A DNA stretch of 64,000 nt from Paraburkholderia humisilvae (lineage in GTDB: Bacteria > Pseudomonadota > Gammaproteobacteria > Burkholderiales > Burkholderiaceae), in contig NZ_CADIKH010000019.1 of assembly GCF_902859855.1 (NCBI RefSeq), forward strand, positions 62,001 through 126,000. Reading direction: 5' to 3'. Below are positions 1 through 9,783 of the stretch, one piece after another (position 1 is the first letter of the stretch; each line of letters starts with the position of its first letter). The notes under the pieces are model-generated. The model worked only from the letters and a program-made list of their open reading frames with translations. It was not told where the DNA came from and did not search any database. Position numbers and translations under genes: made by a program.

Positions 1-1038
1 ATAGTTGCTGATATGCAGCAGGCCGTTGAGCGGCGACTGCGTGAATCCGTCTAGTGCCGACAGCGAGATGGTCGGATAGTACGCGGCCACGGCAATGCCG
101 ATCGTCGCGTTCGCGGCCTGCATTTGCCGCTCGGCGACCGCGATGTCCGGCCGCCGCTGCAGCAGCGTGGATGGCACGCCCGCCGGGATGTCGGGCAGCG
201 TCGGCAACGCGGTGCTATGCGGAATGGTCAGCTCTTCAGGGTTCTTGCCGACCAGCACCGCGATCGCATGCTGGAACTGCGCGCGGGATACGCCGAGCGC
301 GATCAGGCTGGCCTGCGCGCTTTCGAGCTGCGTGCGCGCCTGCACCAGATTCGACGGCGGCACCGTGCCCGCGCGGTCCTGCTCGGTCACGACACGCAGA
401 AATTCCCGGAACGCTTCGACGGTCTGCGTCAGCAGGTCGATATTCGCATCGGTGATCCGCAAGTCGATGACCGCGTTCGCCAGCGCAATCTGCTCGGAGA
501 GCGTGGCGTTCACCAGCGTGGCCTCGCTGGCTTGCGCGGTCGCGGAGTTCTCCTCGATCTGGCGGCGCACCTCGCCCCACACATCGATCGTCCAGCTGGC
601 GCTGCCTTCCAGCGAGCCGCCGTTGTTGATGCGCGCGCCGCCGCTTTGCGGAAGGAACGACGAGCTGCCGAAGGTACTGGTCGGGCTGCGCTCGCGCGTG
701 ACCGACCCCGTCACGCCGAGCGTCGGGAACAGGCCCGCGCGCGCGACCCGCACTTCGGCCAGCGCTTGCTGGTAGTTCGCATAGCTCTGGCGCACGGTCT
801 GGTTCGATACCTCGACCTGCGGCATGAGTTCGTTGAGCAGCGGATCGTTGAAAGCCGTCCACCAGTCGCCTTTAGGACCTTCAGCCGCCGCCGGTTGCGC
901 CTGCTCCCAGCCCGGCAGCTCCTGCCACGTGGCCGGCACCGGCACCGGCGGACGGTGATAGTCGGGGCCGACCATGCAGCCGCTCGTCAACGCGACGAGC
1001 GATATCGCGAGTAAGGTGCGGGTCGTGTTCATGATCAT
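1..1038 (-). CDS. RND efflux outer-membrane lipoprotein, NodT/OprM family (partial)
   Basis: This is the outer-membrane channel of a tripartite RND pump. The protein begins with a lipoprotein signal whose lipobox ends at Cys21 (LTSGC), followed by the family-typical MVGPDYHRPPVPVPATW. The TolC-like helical repeats follow, and the reading frame is open to base 1, so the C-terminus lies outside the window (346 codons seen; full-length members have about 480-500). The start at 1038 was chosen because its ATG overlaps the TGA of the upstream pump gene as ATGA. It is the fourth gene of the operon, which runs adaptor, pump, pump, channel, as in mdtABC or muxABC-opmB systems. Lipidation and a trimeric barrel are family knowledge. 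The family call is firm; the substrate is unknown. Confidence 0.9.
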   Translation of the reverse strand, partial: MIMNTTRTLLAISLVALTSGCMVGPDYHRPPVPVPATWQELPGWEQAQPAAAEGPKGDWWTAFNDPLLNELMPQVEVSNQTVRQSYANYQQALAEVRVARAGLFPTLGVTGSVTRERSPTSTFGSSSFLPQSGGARINNGGSLEGSASWTIDVWGEVRRQIEENSATAQASEATLVNATLSEQIALANAVIDLRITDANIDLLTQTVEAFREFLRVVTEQDRAGTVPPSNLVQARTQLESAQASLIALGVSRAQFQHAIAVLVGKNPEELTIPHSTALPTLPDIPAGVPSTLLQRRPDIAVAERQMQAANATIGIAVAAYYPTISLSALDGFTQSPLNGLLHISNY

Positions 1039-4000
1039 GCGCTCGTGTCGGTTGCATCCGGTGTTTCGGGCCCACGGTTCCAGGGCAGTCGCGCGGACCA
1101 GCGCGCCACCTTCGAACGCAGGCGGTCCAGATAGAGGTAAATCACAGGCGTCGTGTACAGCGTGAACACCTGGCTCAACAACAGCCCGCCCATCACGGTC
1201 ACGCCGAGCGGCTGGCGCAGCGATGCGCCCTGGCCGATGCCGATCGCCAGCGGCAGCGCGCCGAGCACCGCGGCCGCGGTCGTCATCATGATCGGACGCA
1301 GACGCACAACGGCGGCCTCGTGAATGGCCTGGCGCGCGTCCTTGCCCTCTTTGCGCTGCAATTGGATCGCGACGTCGACCATCATGATGCCGTTCTTCTT
1401 GACGATACCGATCAGCAGGATGATCCCGATCAACGCGATGACCGAGAACGGCGTGCCGAAGATCAGCAGCGCGAGTGTCGCGCCGATGCCGGCGGACGGC
1501 AGTGTCGAGAGAATCGTCAACGGGTGGATCGTGTTCTCGTAGAGCACGCCGAGCACGATGTAGACGACCAGCAGCGCCGCGACAATCAGCAAAGGCACCG
1601 TGCCCATCGACTGCGCGTACGCCTGCGCGGCGCCCGCGAACGCGCCGTGCACCGAGGCGGGCATGCCGATGTCGCGCGACGCTTGCTGGATGGTCTCTTC
1701 CACGGCACTCAGCGAGCCGCCCGCCGGCAGATTGAACGAGATCGTGCCCGCCACGAGGCCGCTCTGGTGGTTGACCTGGGTCGCGGTATGGCTGCTGGTC
1801 CAGCTCATCATCGCGGGGAGCGGCACCATCGTTTCCGCGGCGGTGCTGTCCGCACTGCCGCTCGAGCTGCCGCCTTTGCTGTTCGAAATGCTGTTGGTCA
1901 CCGCATTGGCTTGCGCATTCGAATTGAGCGCGTTGGTGGCGGCCGCCGCGCTGGCTGCCGCGGCGATGGCGACCGGCTGCGTGACGCCGCTGATGGTGGC
2001 GCCCTGCATCTGCGTCTGCTGCGTGCCGCTCGGGTTGCCCGCCGCGGTGCTCAGGTAGATGCCGTTGATCGACTGCGGGTATTGCCAGTATTCGGGTGCG
2101 ACTTCCATCACGACGAAGTACTGGTTCAGCGGATTGAAGATAGTCGACACCGTGCGCTGCCCGAACGCGTCGTAAAGCACATTGTCGATCTGGTTTGCCG
2201 CGAAGCCGTAGCGCATCGCCGTGCTGCGGCTGATATTCACATACGCCTGCAGGCCGTTTTGCTGAAGATCCGAATTCACGTCGAGAATCTGACTACGGTA
2301 TTTGCCGAGTTCGGCGACGAGCCGGGGTACCCAGGTGAAGAGCGCATCGGGGTCGTCGCTCGTGAGCGTGTACTGGTATTCCGCTGCCGACTGCCGGCCG
2401 CCTATACGCAAATCCTGCTGTGCCTGCAGGAACAGTTGTGCGCCGGATACCGCACTGAGTTTAGGCCGCAGACGGTTGACCACCTGGGTGGCCGACAGGT
2501 GCCGTTGCGCAAGCGGCTTCAGTTCGATAAACACGTTGGCGGTGTTGAGCGCCCGTCCTCCGGTAAAGCCGGCCACCGATGCGACGGCCGGGTCTTTCTG
2601 TACGATCGCCTGCAATTGCGCGAGCTTCTTTTGCATGGCGTTGAACGAGATGCTCTGGTCCGCGATGATCTGGCCAATCAGAATACCGGTGTCCTGCTCG
2701 GGGAAGAACGTCGCGGACAACAGACGGAACAGGAACACATTCGCGACGAGCAGCGCGATCAGCGACAGGCCGATCAGCAATGCATGGTCGAGCACGAGGT
2801 TGAGCGAGCGGCTGTACGCGTTGCGGAACCGCGTGAACTGCGCGTCGATCCACAGCGCGATGCGTGGCTTCGGATGATCGGCGCGCTCGCGGCGCAGCAC
2901 GTAAGCGCACATCGTGGGGGTAATCGTCAGCGAGATCACGAGCGACAGCAGGATCGCGATCGACAGGGTAACCGCAAACTCGTGGAACAGCAGGCCGACG
3001 ATGCCGGGCATCAGCAGAATTGGCAGAAACACCGCGATCAGCGACAGGCTCATCGAAATGACCGTGAAGCCGACCTCGCCGGCGCCGCGTATCGCGGCTT
3101 CCTTCGGGTCGAGCCCGGCTTCGACATGACGCACGATGTTTTCGAGCACCACGACCGCATCGTCGACGACGAAGCCGGTGCCGATTGTCAGCGCCATCAG
3201 CGACAGGTTGTCGATGCTATAGCCGAGCAGGTACATTGGCCCGAACGTGCCGACGATGGACAGCGGCAAGGCGACAGCCGGGATCAACGTGGCACGCGGC
3301 GAAAGCAGGAACACAAACACCACGCCGACCACCAGCAGCACCGCGAGAAAGAGCGTGCGCTCGGTGTCGGCGGTCGAGGCGCGGACGGACTCCGACCGGT
3401 CGATCGCGACATTCACGTGAATCGCCTTCGGCAGTGCCGCTTCGATGGCGGGCAGGCGCGCCTGGATTTGCCCGACCGTCTTCACGACGTTGCTGCCCGG
3501 CAGCGGATAAACGATCACCAGCACGGCGGACTTGCCGTTATACAGGCCCGCGTTGCGGATGTTTTCGTTTGAATCGATCACGCTCGCGACGTCGCGCAAA
3601 AACACCGGCGCGCCGGACCGGTACGCGATGACGATGTCGCGATACGGCGCCGCGTTGCTGATCTGGTCGTTCGACAGAATCTCGTAACGCTGGTCGTTCT
3701 GATCGATATGTCCTTTCGCGCTGTCCGCGTTGGCCGCGCCGATCGCGGCGCGCACGTCCTCGAGGCCGATTCCATAGCTGTTCAGCTTGCCCGGCTGCAA
3801 TTCGACCCGCACCGACGGCAATGCCCCGCCGCCCAGCGTGATCTGGCCGACGCCATCCACCTGCGAGAGCTGCTGCTGGATCACCGAGTCGGCGGAGTCA
3901 TAGAGCTGGGCCTTCGTGAGGGTGTCCGAGGTCAGCGCCAGCACCATGATCGGCGCGCTCGCCGGGTTGTACTGGCGATAGGTCGGGTTGCTGCGCAAGG

Positions 4001-4364
4001 TGGTCGGCAAATCCGCGCGGGCCGCCTGGATCGCGGCTTCGACGTCGCGCGCGGCGCCGTTGATGTCGCGGTTCAGGCCGAACACCACGACGATCATCGA
4101 TGAACCGACGTAACTGATGGACGTCAGTTCGGCGACGTCCGCAATGGTGCCGAGCCGGCGTTCGAGCGGTTCGGCGACGGTGGCGGCCATGTTCTCAGGG
4201 CTCGCGCCCGCCATGTTCGCCTGCACGACGATCACCGGATAGGCGATGTTCGGCAAGGGGGCGACCGGCAACTGGAAATAGGCGAGAAAACCCGACAGCA
4301 GAATCGCCACCGCGAGAAGGCTGGTCGCGACAGGCCGCCGGATAAAAAGCGCCGAGATGTTCAC
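1035..4364 (-). CDS. mdtC: RND multidrug efflux pump subunit, MdtC/MuxC-like, with low-complexity insert
   Basis: This is an inner-membrane proton-driven HAE1-type transporter of 1109 residues, expected to form a heteromeric trimer with the pump encoded just upstream. It shows the N-terminal FIRRPVATSLL helix, the paired aspartates in TM4 (GFVVDDAVVVLEN) and the TM10 lysine region (GIVKKNGIMMVDV). Translation starts at GTG 4364, which overlaps the preceding gene's TGA as GTGA, so the two are translationally coupled. It is about 70 residues longer than usual MdtC proteins. The excess is an Ala/Ser/Asn/Gln-rich stretch around residues 765-845, just before the MVPLPAMMSW segment. Assignment to MdtC rather than MdtB rests on gene order and resemblance. 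Confidence 0.9.
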   Translation of the reverse strand: MNISALFIRRPVATSLLAVAILLSGFLAYFQLPVAPLPNIAYPVIVVQANMAGASPENMAATVAEPLERRLGTIADVAELTSISYVGSSMIVVVFGLNRDINGAARDVEAAIQAARADLPTTLRSNPTYRQYNPASAPIMVLALTSDTLTKAQLYDSADSVIQQQLSQVDGVGQITLGGGALPSVRVELQPGKLNSYGIGLEDVRAAIGAANADSAKGHIDQNDQRYEILSNDQISNAAPYRDIVIAYRSGAPVFLRDVASVIDSNENIRNAGLYNGKSAVLVIVYPLPGSNVVKTVGQIQARLPAIEAALPKAIHVNVAIDRSESVRASTADTERTLFLAVLLVVGVVFVFLLSPRATLIPAVALPLSIVGTFGPMYLLGYSIDNLSLMALTIGTGFVVDDAVVVLENIVRHVEAGLDPKEAAIRGAGEVGFTVISMSLSLIAVFLPILLMPGIVGLLFHEFAVTLSIAILLSLVISLTITPTMCAYVLRRERADHPKPRIALWIDAQFTRFRNAYSRSLNLVLDHALLIGLSLIALLVANVFLFRLLSATFFPEQDTGILIGQIIADQSISFNAMQKKLAQLQAIVQKDPAVASVAGFTGGRALNTANVFIELKPLAQRHLSATQVVNRLRPKLSAVSGAQLFLQAQQDLRIGGRQSAAEYQYTLTSDDPDALFTWVPRLVAELGKYRSQILDVNSDLQQNGLQAYVNISRSTAMRYGFAANQIDNVLYDAFGQRTVSTIFNPLNQYFVVMEVAPEYWQYPQSINGIYLSTAAGNPSGTQQTQMQGATISGVTQPVAIAAAASAAAATNALNSNAQANAVTNSISNSKGGSSSGSADSTAAETMVPLPAMMSWTSSHTATQVNHQSGLVAGTISFNLPAGGSLSAVEETIQQASRDIGMPASVHGAFAGAAQAYAQSMGTVPLLIVAALLVVYIVLGVLYENTIHPLTILSTLPSAGIGATLALLIFGTPFSVIALIGIILLIGIVKKNGIMMVDVAIQLQRKEGKDARQAIHEAAVVRLRPIMMTTAAAVLGALPLAIGIGQGASLRQPLGVTVMGGLLLSQVFTLYTTPVIYLYLDRLRSKVARWSARLPWNRGPETPDATDTSA

Positions 4365-7300
4365 GGCGTGCCCCGTTGCGTGTCGTTTTCACCGTCGCGG
4401 CGTTTGCGCGAGAAGCGCTGCGCGAGCCGGTCGAAGAACAGGTAGATGACCGGCGTCGTAAACAGCGTCAGCATCTGGCTCAGTGTCAGGCCGCCGATAA
4501 TCGCAAGGCCGAGCGGCCGGCGCAGTTCGGAGCCCGTGCCCGTGCCGAGCAGCATCGGCAGCGCGCCGAGCATCGCGGCGAGCGTGGTCATCAGAATCGG
4601 CCGGAAGCGCAGCAGCGATGCCTCGAAAATCGCATCGCGCGGCGATTTGCGATGCACACGCTCGGCCTCGAGCGCGAAGTCGACCATCATGATCGCGTTT
4701 TTCTTCACGATGCCGATCAGCAGCACGATGCCGATAATGCCGATCACGTCGAGATCGCTGCCCGCGATCATCAGCGCAAGCAGCGCGCCGATACCGGCCG
4801 ATGGCAGCGTCGACAGAATCGTCACCGGGTGGATATAGCTCTCATACAGCACGCCCAGCACGATATAGACGGCCGCGAGCGCGGCGACCAGCAGATACAC
4901 CTCGCTCGACAGCGAGTCTTCGAACGCCTGCGCGGCGCCCTGGAAGGTCGAAGTGATCGACGGCGGCAGATTCACCGCGTGCTCGGCGTCGCGAATCGAG
5001 CGCACGGCGGCGGAGAGCGATGCATCCTTCGCGAGATTGAACGAGATCGTCACCGACGGAAATTGCGCGAGGTGGCTGACCACGAGCGGCGTGCGCACGA
5101 TGCGGATATTCGCGATGCCCGATAGCTGCACCTGGCCGCTGCTGCTCGTCTGGCTCGGCAGATAGAGGTTGCCGAGCGCGCGGACGTCGGGCAGCGACTC
5201 GGGCTTCGCGACGAGAATCACGCGATATTGGTCGGATTGCTGGAAGATCGTCGAGACGATGCGCTGGCCGAGCGAGTCGTACAGTGCGTTGTCGATCGTC
5301 GCCGCGGTGATCCCGTAGCGCGCGGCGAGCTGCCGGTTCACTTCGACATAGACACCGAGGCCATCGACGTTGAGGTCGCTCGCGACGTCGGTGATCGACG
5401 GAATCTGCTTCATGCGCGCGATCAAAGCGGGCACGACTTGCTGGAACGCTTCCTCGCTCGGACCGCGCAGCACGAAGTTGTACTGGTTCTTCGTGACCGT
5501 GGTGTCGAGCGTCAGGTCCTGTTCGGGCTGCAGATACAGCCGGATGCCCGCCACATTTTCCGTTTCCTGCTGGATGCGGCGGCCGATTTCCTCTGCGCTC
5601 AACGAGCGGTCGTCGCGCGAGCGCAGGTTGATCAGGAAGCGGCCATTGTTGAGCGAGGTATTGGTGCCGTCGATGCCGACGTACGACGTCAGCGACGTCA
5701 CGTCGGGGTCTTTCAGGATCGCTTCGGCGAGCGCGGCCTGACGTTTGACCATCGCCTGATACGACACCGAGTTGTCGGCCACGCTGATGCCTTGCAGAAC
5801 GCCGACGTCCTGCACCGGGAACAGTCCCTTCGGTATCACGATGTAGAGAATCAGCGTGAGCGCCACCGTGCCGAGCGCGACGAACAGCGTTAGCGTCTGG
5901 TGGTCGAGCACCCAGCGCAGGCCGCGCTCGTATGCCGCCAGCGTTTTGTTGAAGAGCCCTTCGCTGATCCGTTCGAAGCGGCTCGGGTGCCGCTCGGCCT
6001 GTGCGCGCAGAATGCGGGCGCACATCATCGGCACGACGGTCAGCGATACGACGGCCGACAGCACGATGGTGACCGCCAGCGTGATCGCGAACTCGCTGAA
6101 GAGGCGGCCGATCACGCCGCCCATGAACAGCAGCGGAATCAGCACGGCGATCAGCGACACGGTGAGCGACAGAATCGTGAAACCGATCTGGCCGGCGCCT
6201 TTGAGTGCGGCCTCGAGCGGGTTCATGCCTTCCTCGAGGTAGCGCACGATATTCTCGATCATCACAATCGAGTCGTCGACGACGAAGCCGGTCGCGATAA
6301 TCAGTGCCATCAGCGACAGGTTGTCGATCGAGTAATTGAGCTGGTACATCACCGCGAGGGTGCCGATCAGCGAGACCGGCACCGAGATGCTCGGGATGAT
6401 GGTCGCGGGCACATTGCGCAGGAACACGAAGATCACCGCGACGACCAGCACGATCGCGAGGATCAGTTCGAACGCCGCGTCCCGCACCGACGAGCGGATC
6501 ACGCCGGTGCTGTCCGCGACGACCGTCACTTTCATGCCTGCCGGCAGTGTCGATTCGAGCTTCGGCAACTGCTGCATGATCTGGTTCACGGTCCGGATCA
6601 CGTTCGCGCCCGGCTGGCGCTGCACGTTCAGGATGATCGCCGGCTCGTGGTTGTACCAGGCGCCGCGTTCGACATCCTGCGGCGCCTGGCTCGCATGGGC
6701 GACATCGCGCAGGAACACCGGCGCGCCATTCTGATAGGCGACCACCGAGTTCATGTAGTCGTCAGGGTCGACGATCTGATCGTTGCCGTTGATCGTGTAG
6801 TCGAGATCGGGGCCGTCGAAATTGCCCTTCGGCTGGCTGACGTTGATGTTGGCGAGCAGCGTGCGCAGGTCGTCGATATTCAGGCCGTAGGCCGCGAGTT
6901 TCTGCGGATCGGCTTCGACGCGGATGGCCGGCACGTTGCCGCCCGCCGTCGCCACCAGACCCACGCCCGACACTTCGGAGATCTTCGTGGCAAGGCGATT
7001 GTTGGCGACGTCCTGCAACTGCGTGAGCGATAGCGACGTTGACGTGATCGCGAGCGTCAGGATCGGCTGGTCGGCGGGATTGACCTTCGCGTAGGTCGGG
7101 GGCGCGGGCAGGCCGGCCGGCAGGAAGCTGTTCGCCGCGTTGATCGCCTGCTGTACGTTCTGCTGCGCGACATCGAGGTTGAGCGACAGGTCGAACTGCA
7201 GCGTGATGATCGACGCGCCCTCGGAGCTGTACGAGATCATCTGCTGCAGACCCGGTATCTCGCCCAGCTGGACTTCGAGCGGCGCGGTCACCGTCGTCGC

Positions 7301-7477
7301 CATCACGTGCGGGCTCGCGCCGGGGTAGAAGGTTTGCACCTGAATGGTCGGGTAATCGACCGATGGCAGCGACGAGACCGGCAGGAACTTCATCGCGACA
7401 AGACCGATCAGCACGAGCGCGATCATCAGCAGCGACGTGGCTACCGGTCTCAGGATAAACAGACGGGAGAAATTCAT
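4361..7477 (-). CDS. mdtB: RND multidrug efflux pump subunit, MdtB/MuxB-like
   Basis: This is the first of two tandem HAE1-type RND transporters (1038 residues, normal family length). The sequence shows the FILRPVATSLLM N-terminal helix, the TM4 aspartate pair within GFVVDDSIVMIENI and the TM10 GIVKKNAIMMVDFA segment, so the proton-relay residues are present. The gene follows the adaptor gene by 18 bp, and its TGA overlaps the GTG start of the next pump. MdtBC/MuxBC systems are unusual among RND pumps in needing two different pump proteins, and this arrangement matches. The substrate cannot be read from the sequence; aurachin, novobiocin, bile-salt or flavonoid-like compounds are known for relatives. 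Confidence 0.92.
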   Translation of the reverse strand: MNFSRLFILRPVATSLLMIALVLIGLVAMKFLPVSSLPSVDYPTIQVQTFYPGASPHVMATTVTAPLEVQLGEIPGLQQMISYSSEGASIITLQFDLSLNLDVAQQNVQQAINAANSFLPAGLPAPPTYAKVNPADQPILTLAITSTSLSLTQLQDVANNRLATKISEVSGVGLVATAGGNVPAIRVEADPQKLAAYGLNIDDLRTLLANINVSQPKGNFDGPDLDYTINGNDQIVDPDDYMNSVVAYQNGAPVFLRDVAHASQAPQDVERGAWYNHEPAIILNVQRQPGANVIRTVNQIMQQLPKLESTLPAGMKVTVVADSTGVIRSSVRDAAFELILAIVLVVAVIFVFLRNVPATIIPSISVPVSLIGTLAVMYQLNYSIDNLSLMALIIATGFVVDDSIVMIENIVRYLEEGMNPLEAALKGAGQIGFTILSLTVSLIAVLIPLLFMGGVIGRLFSEFAITLAVTIVLSAVVSLTVVPMMCARILRAQAERHPSRFERISEGLFNKTLAAYERGLRWVLDHQTLTLFVALGTVALTLILYIVIPKGLFPVQDVGVLQGISVADNSVSYQAMVKRQAALAEAILKDPDVTSLTSYVGIDGTNTSLNNGRFLINLRSRDDRSLSAEEIGRRIQQETENVAGIRLYLQPEQDLTLDTTVTKNQYNFVLRGPSEEAFQQVVPALIARMKQIPSITDVASDLNVDGLGVYVEVNRQLAARYGITAATIDNALYDSLGQRIVSTIFQQSDQYRVILVAKPESLPDVRALGNLYLPSQTSSSGQVQLSGIANIRIVRTPLVVSHLAQFPSVTISFNLAKDASLSAAVRSIRDAEHAVNLPPSITSTFQGAAQAFEDSLSSEVYLLVAALAAVYIVLGVLYESYIHPVTILSTLPSAGIGALLALMIAGSDLDVIGIIGIVLLIGIVKKNAIMMVDFALEAERVHRKSPRDAIFEASLLRFRPILMTTLAAMLGALPMLLGTGTGSELRRPLGLAIIGGLTLSQMLTLFTTPVIYLFFDRLAQRFSRKRRDGENDTQRGTP

Positions 7478-7495
7478 CGGCGCGGGGCGGGCGGC

Positions 7496-8752
7496 TTAGG
7501 ACGCGGCTTTTGCGACGTCAGGTTCCGCGCCGGACGCGGCTCGCGCGCCTGACGCACCTGATGCGCCTGCTGTACCCGATGCCGCCCTTGCACCGCTTGC
7601 CGGCGCCGCCCGCGCGGCGGCGGGTCTGATATGCGCGCCGTCCGACAGACGGTCGAGTCCGTCGGTGACGACGCGCTGGCCGGCCGCCAGGCCCGATGTG
7701 ATCGCCGTGTATTGGCCGCTGGTTGGGCCGATCGTGACCTTGTGGACCGACGCCGTATTGTTGTCGTTCACCAGATAGACGTAGTCGCCGGGCGCGCCGG
7801 TTTGCACGGCTGCCGTTGGCACGAGCACCGCATTCTGCAGGGTGTCGACGAGTAGCGTCACGTTGACGAATTCATTCGGGAAGAGCGCTTCGTCGTCGTT
7901 GGGCAGGCTCGCGCGCAGCGTGACCGTGCCGGTTGCGGTCGCCATCTGGTTGTTGATCGTGTAGAGCTCGCCGGCGGCAAGCTTTCTTGAGTTGTCGCTG
8001 CTATAGACGGTGACCGGCAGTTTGGCGCCGGTATTGACGCGCCGCAGCACCTGGTCGAGCGCGTTCTGCGGCACCGTGAATTCGACGGTGGTCGGCTTCA
8101 TCTGTGTAATGACGGCGATGCCCGGCTGGCTCGAAGCGGTGACGTAGTTGCCCGGATCGATCAGCCGCAGGCCGATGCGGCCGGACACGGGCGCGGTGAT
8201 GTGGCAATAGATCAGGTCGAGGTCGAACTGCGCGATGTTGGCGAGGTCCGCCTTGACCGCGGCTTCGTCCTGCTGCACGAGAAACTGCTGGTCGACGTAG
8301 GTTTGTTCGGCGATCGACTTGTGTTCGTTCAGCTGCGTGAAGCGCGCGAGGTCGGCGCGAGCCTGCGCGAGCGACGCTTTGTCTTTTGCGAGCTGAGCCT
8401 GCGCCTGCTGCTTGCTGATTTCGAACTGACGCGGGTCGATCTGCGCGAGGAATTGGCCCTTCTCGACGTCCTGGCCTTCGTGATAGCCGACGGCGGTCAG
8501 GTAACCGCTTAATTGCGGTAACACGGTGACGGTCGCAATCGGGGTGATGGTGCCGAGCGAGCTGAGCGTCACGGGCATCGGGCCGAGCGTCGCGGTGGCG
8601 ACGGTCACGACCTGTGCGGCTGTGGCGCGCGGCGGTTTTTTGCCATGCAGCAGATGCAGCACGACGATGACGATGAGCACGATGGCGATCAGCGCGATCG
8701 CGAGCAGACCGCGGCGGCGCGGTTTCTTTTGTGGCGTCGACACGGCGTTCAA
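7496..8752 (-). CDS. mdtA: RND periplasmic adaptor (membrane fusion protein), MdtA/MuxA-like
   Basis: This is the HlyD/AcrA-type adaptor that bridges the pump to the outer-membrane channel. A basic N-terminus (KKPRRRG) and one membrane anchor (about residues 14-34) are followed by a lipoyl half-motif, an alpha-hairpin with Gln/Ala heptads (about 105-170), the second lipoyl half (ITAPVSGRIGLRLIDPGNYV), a beta-barrel and the membrane-proximal domain. The C-terminal 40 residues are an Ala/Ser/Gly-rich repeat tail that is probably disordered. The likely start is TTG at 8752, five bases after a GAGG ribosome-binding site. It is the first gene of the operon. No regulator gene is adjacent, so control is probably through the upstream region or a distant two-component system. 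Confidence 0.9.
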   Translation of the reverse strand: MNAVSTPQKKPRRRGLLAIALIAIVLIVIVVLHLLHGKKPPRATAAQVVTVATATLGPMPVTLSSLGTITPIATVTVLPQLSGYLTAVGYHEGQDVEKGQFLAQIDPRQFEISKQQAQAQLAKDKASLAQARADLARFTQLNEHKSIAEQTYVDQQFLVQQDEAAVKADLANIAQFDLDLIYCHITAPVSGRIGLRLIDPGNYVTASSQPGIAVITQMKPTTVEFTVPQNALDQVLRRVNTGAKLPVTVYSSDNSRKLAAGELYTINNQMATATGTVTLRASLPNDDEALFPNEFVNVTLLVDTLQNAVLVPTAAVQTGAPGDYVYLVNDNNTASVHKVTIGPTSGQYTAITSGLAAGQRVVTDGLDRLSDGAHIRPAAARAAPASGARAASGTAGASGASGARAASGAEPDVAKAAS

Positions 8753-9135
8753 AGGTACCTCGCAGCGGGGAAGGGTGAACGGTGACCACCCCGCGACGCG
8801 CGCGGGCTGGCCGTTCGGCCGATGCCGAGCGCATAAACGTACTGGATTCGCATTCTCATGATTGGTTCTCCATTCAGAAGGAGCGCCCCGTCCAACCAGG
8901 ATCGAGAATTAAAGCAAGCTTTCGAATGATGCGTCAGCCTGCACCCAAAGTGCATAGGATGACGTGATGTACCGCACGCACACCTTACGAATTGCAAGCA
9001 GATCGTTCCTTTGGCATTGGCAGTGACCTCTCACTTTAACCGGTCGGGTGAGTGGGATGCAGAAAGGATGTAATGCGGGGTAATGGGGGGCTGGGTTAAC
9101 GTGGAGGCGGCCTCGTCGGTGAGGCCGACCCTATG
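8753..9135. other. Intergenic region upstream of the efflux operon
   Basis: This stretch of about 380 bp must contain the promoter of the leftward efflux operon. It holds no open frame with convincing coding character and I could not place a clean sigma-70 promoter. The right end, near 9110-9130, has a short GGCCTC/GAGGCC hairpin next to the 3' end of the decayed immunity gene. Confidence 0.5.
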
Positions 9136-9410
9136 TCAGGTTTTGCCGCGGTTTTTCCAGCGTCGCACTGCTCGTGTGATGTGCCACAGGACGAAGCCGG
9201 TGAGCGTCCAGGAAATGCAGGCGACGATTAGCGTCGCCATGACTTCGGCGTCGTCGGGGTCAAACTCTCTAAGGCCCGCGGTGCGTAAGGCCAACCTGGT
9301 CATGAAGCCAGTCGGGCATCGGGGCAGGCCATTCCAGATAGATGTTCGCGATTGACGATCCGATGAGAAAGGTTGCTATGACGAAGGCGCCGATACGGAT
9401 TGCTCTTTCA
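9136..9410 (-). pseudogene. Decayed second copy of the Tlde1-type immunity gene
   Basis: Read on the minus strand, this is a diverged copy of the small membrane protein gene at 9499-9783. Recognisable blocks include IANIYLEWPAPMPDWL and DDAEVMATLIVA, then SWTLTGFVLW and finally KNRGKT. The copies align almost end to end, but here a one-base loss within the first eight codons and a second shift after PDWLHD break the frame. A short continuous ATG frame therefore ends after only eleven residues. The bases just upstream of its start (TGGTGATGCAATG) resemble the last codons of the effector gene, so the duplication took the 3' end of the effector with it. It is probably a superseded immunity gene. 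Confidence 0.8.
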
Positions 9411-9498
9411 TTGCATCACCACTATTTGGCATCGTTGTACGTCAGTGAGACGAGTTGAGGTCCAGGAAACCTTCCGCCGTCGCCTGGTCGATCCTGAG

Positions 9499-9783
9499 TC
9501 AGGTTTTGCCGCGGTTTCTGAAACGCCGGACCGTGATTGCTAGCAGCCATAGCACCACGCCCGTGAGCGTCCATGAAGTGAGGGCGACAATCAGTGTCGC
9601 CATGACCTCGGCGTCGTCAGTACTGTCAACGTCGCCAAGTCCCGTGACGCGTAACGCGAACAGGGTCGTGTGGTAAAGCCAGTCAGGCATCTCCGCAGGC
9701 CAGCCCAGAAAGATGTTGGCGATCGATCTTCCGATGTAGAAGGTCAACGTAACGAAGGCGCCAAGGCGCAGTGCCTTATTCAT
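9499..9783 (-). CDS. Small inner-membrane protein, candidate Tlde1 immunity protein
   Basis: This is a 94-residue protein with two predicted membrane helices (about 6-26 and 59-85), separated by an acidic, probably periplasmic loop with GDVDSTDDAE and ending in a basic tail (RRFRNRGKT). Its ATG overlaps the effector's stop codon as ATGA, so the two are translated together. This is the usual arrangement of a T6SS effector and its immunity gene. Since the effector would act on peptidoglycan in the periplasm, a membrane protein exposing a periplasmic loop fits a protective role. The immunity role is inferred from position and topology; I do not recognise the family from sequence. A second, broken copy follows downstream. 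Confidence 0.7.
   Translation of the reverse strand: MNKALRLGAFVTLTFYIGRSIANIFLGWPAEMPDWLYHTTLFALRVTGLGDVDSTDDAEVMATLIVALTSWTLTGVVLWLLAITVRRFRNRGKT

Larger units (their letters stand above)
9136..9783. repeat. Tandem direct duplication of the immunity region
   Basis: Two diverged direct copies lie 363 bp apart (9136 onward and 9499 onward). Each consists of the small membrane-protein gene plus its start junction. Anchors shared by both copies are the start junction GCAATGAA and the 3' end GCGGCAAAACCTGA. Divergence is substantial, so this is an old duplication and not an assembly artefact. Confidence 0.75.

Noticed and set aside
1320..3572. 750-codon plus-strand open frame
   Set aside because: It is antisense to the MdtC-like pump, has an Arg/Gln/Asp/His-rich composition typical of frames opposite high-GC genes, and shows no domain.
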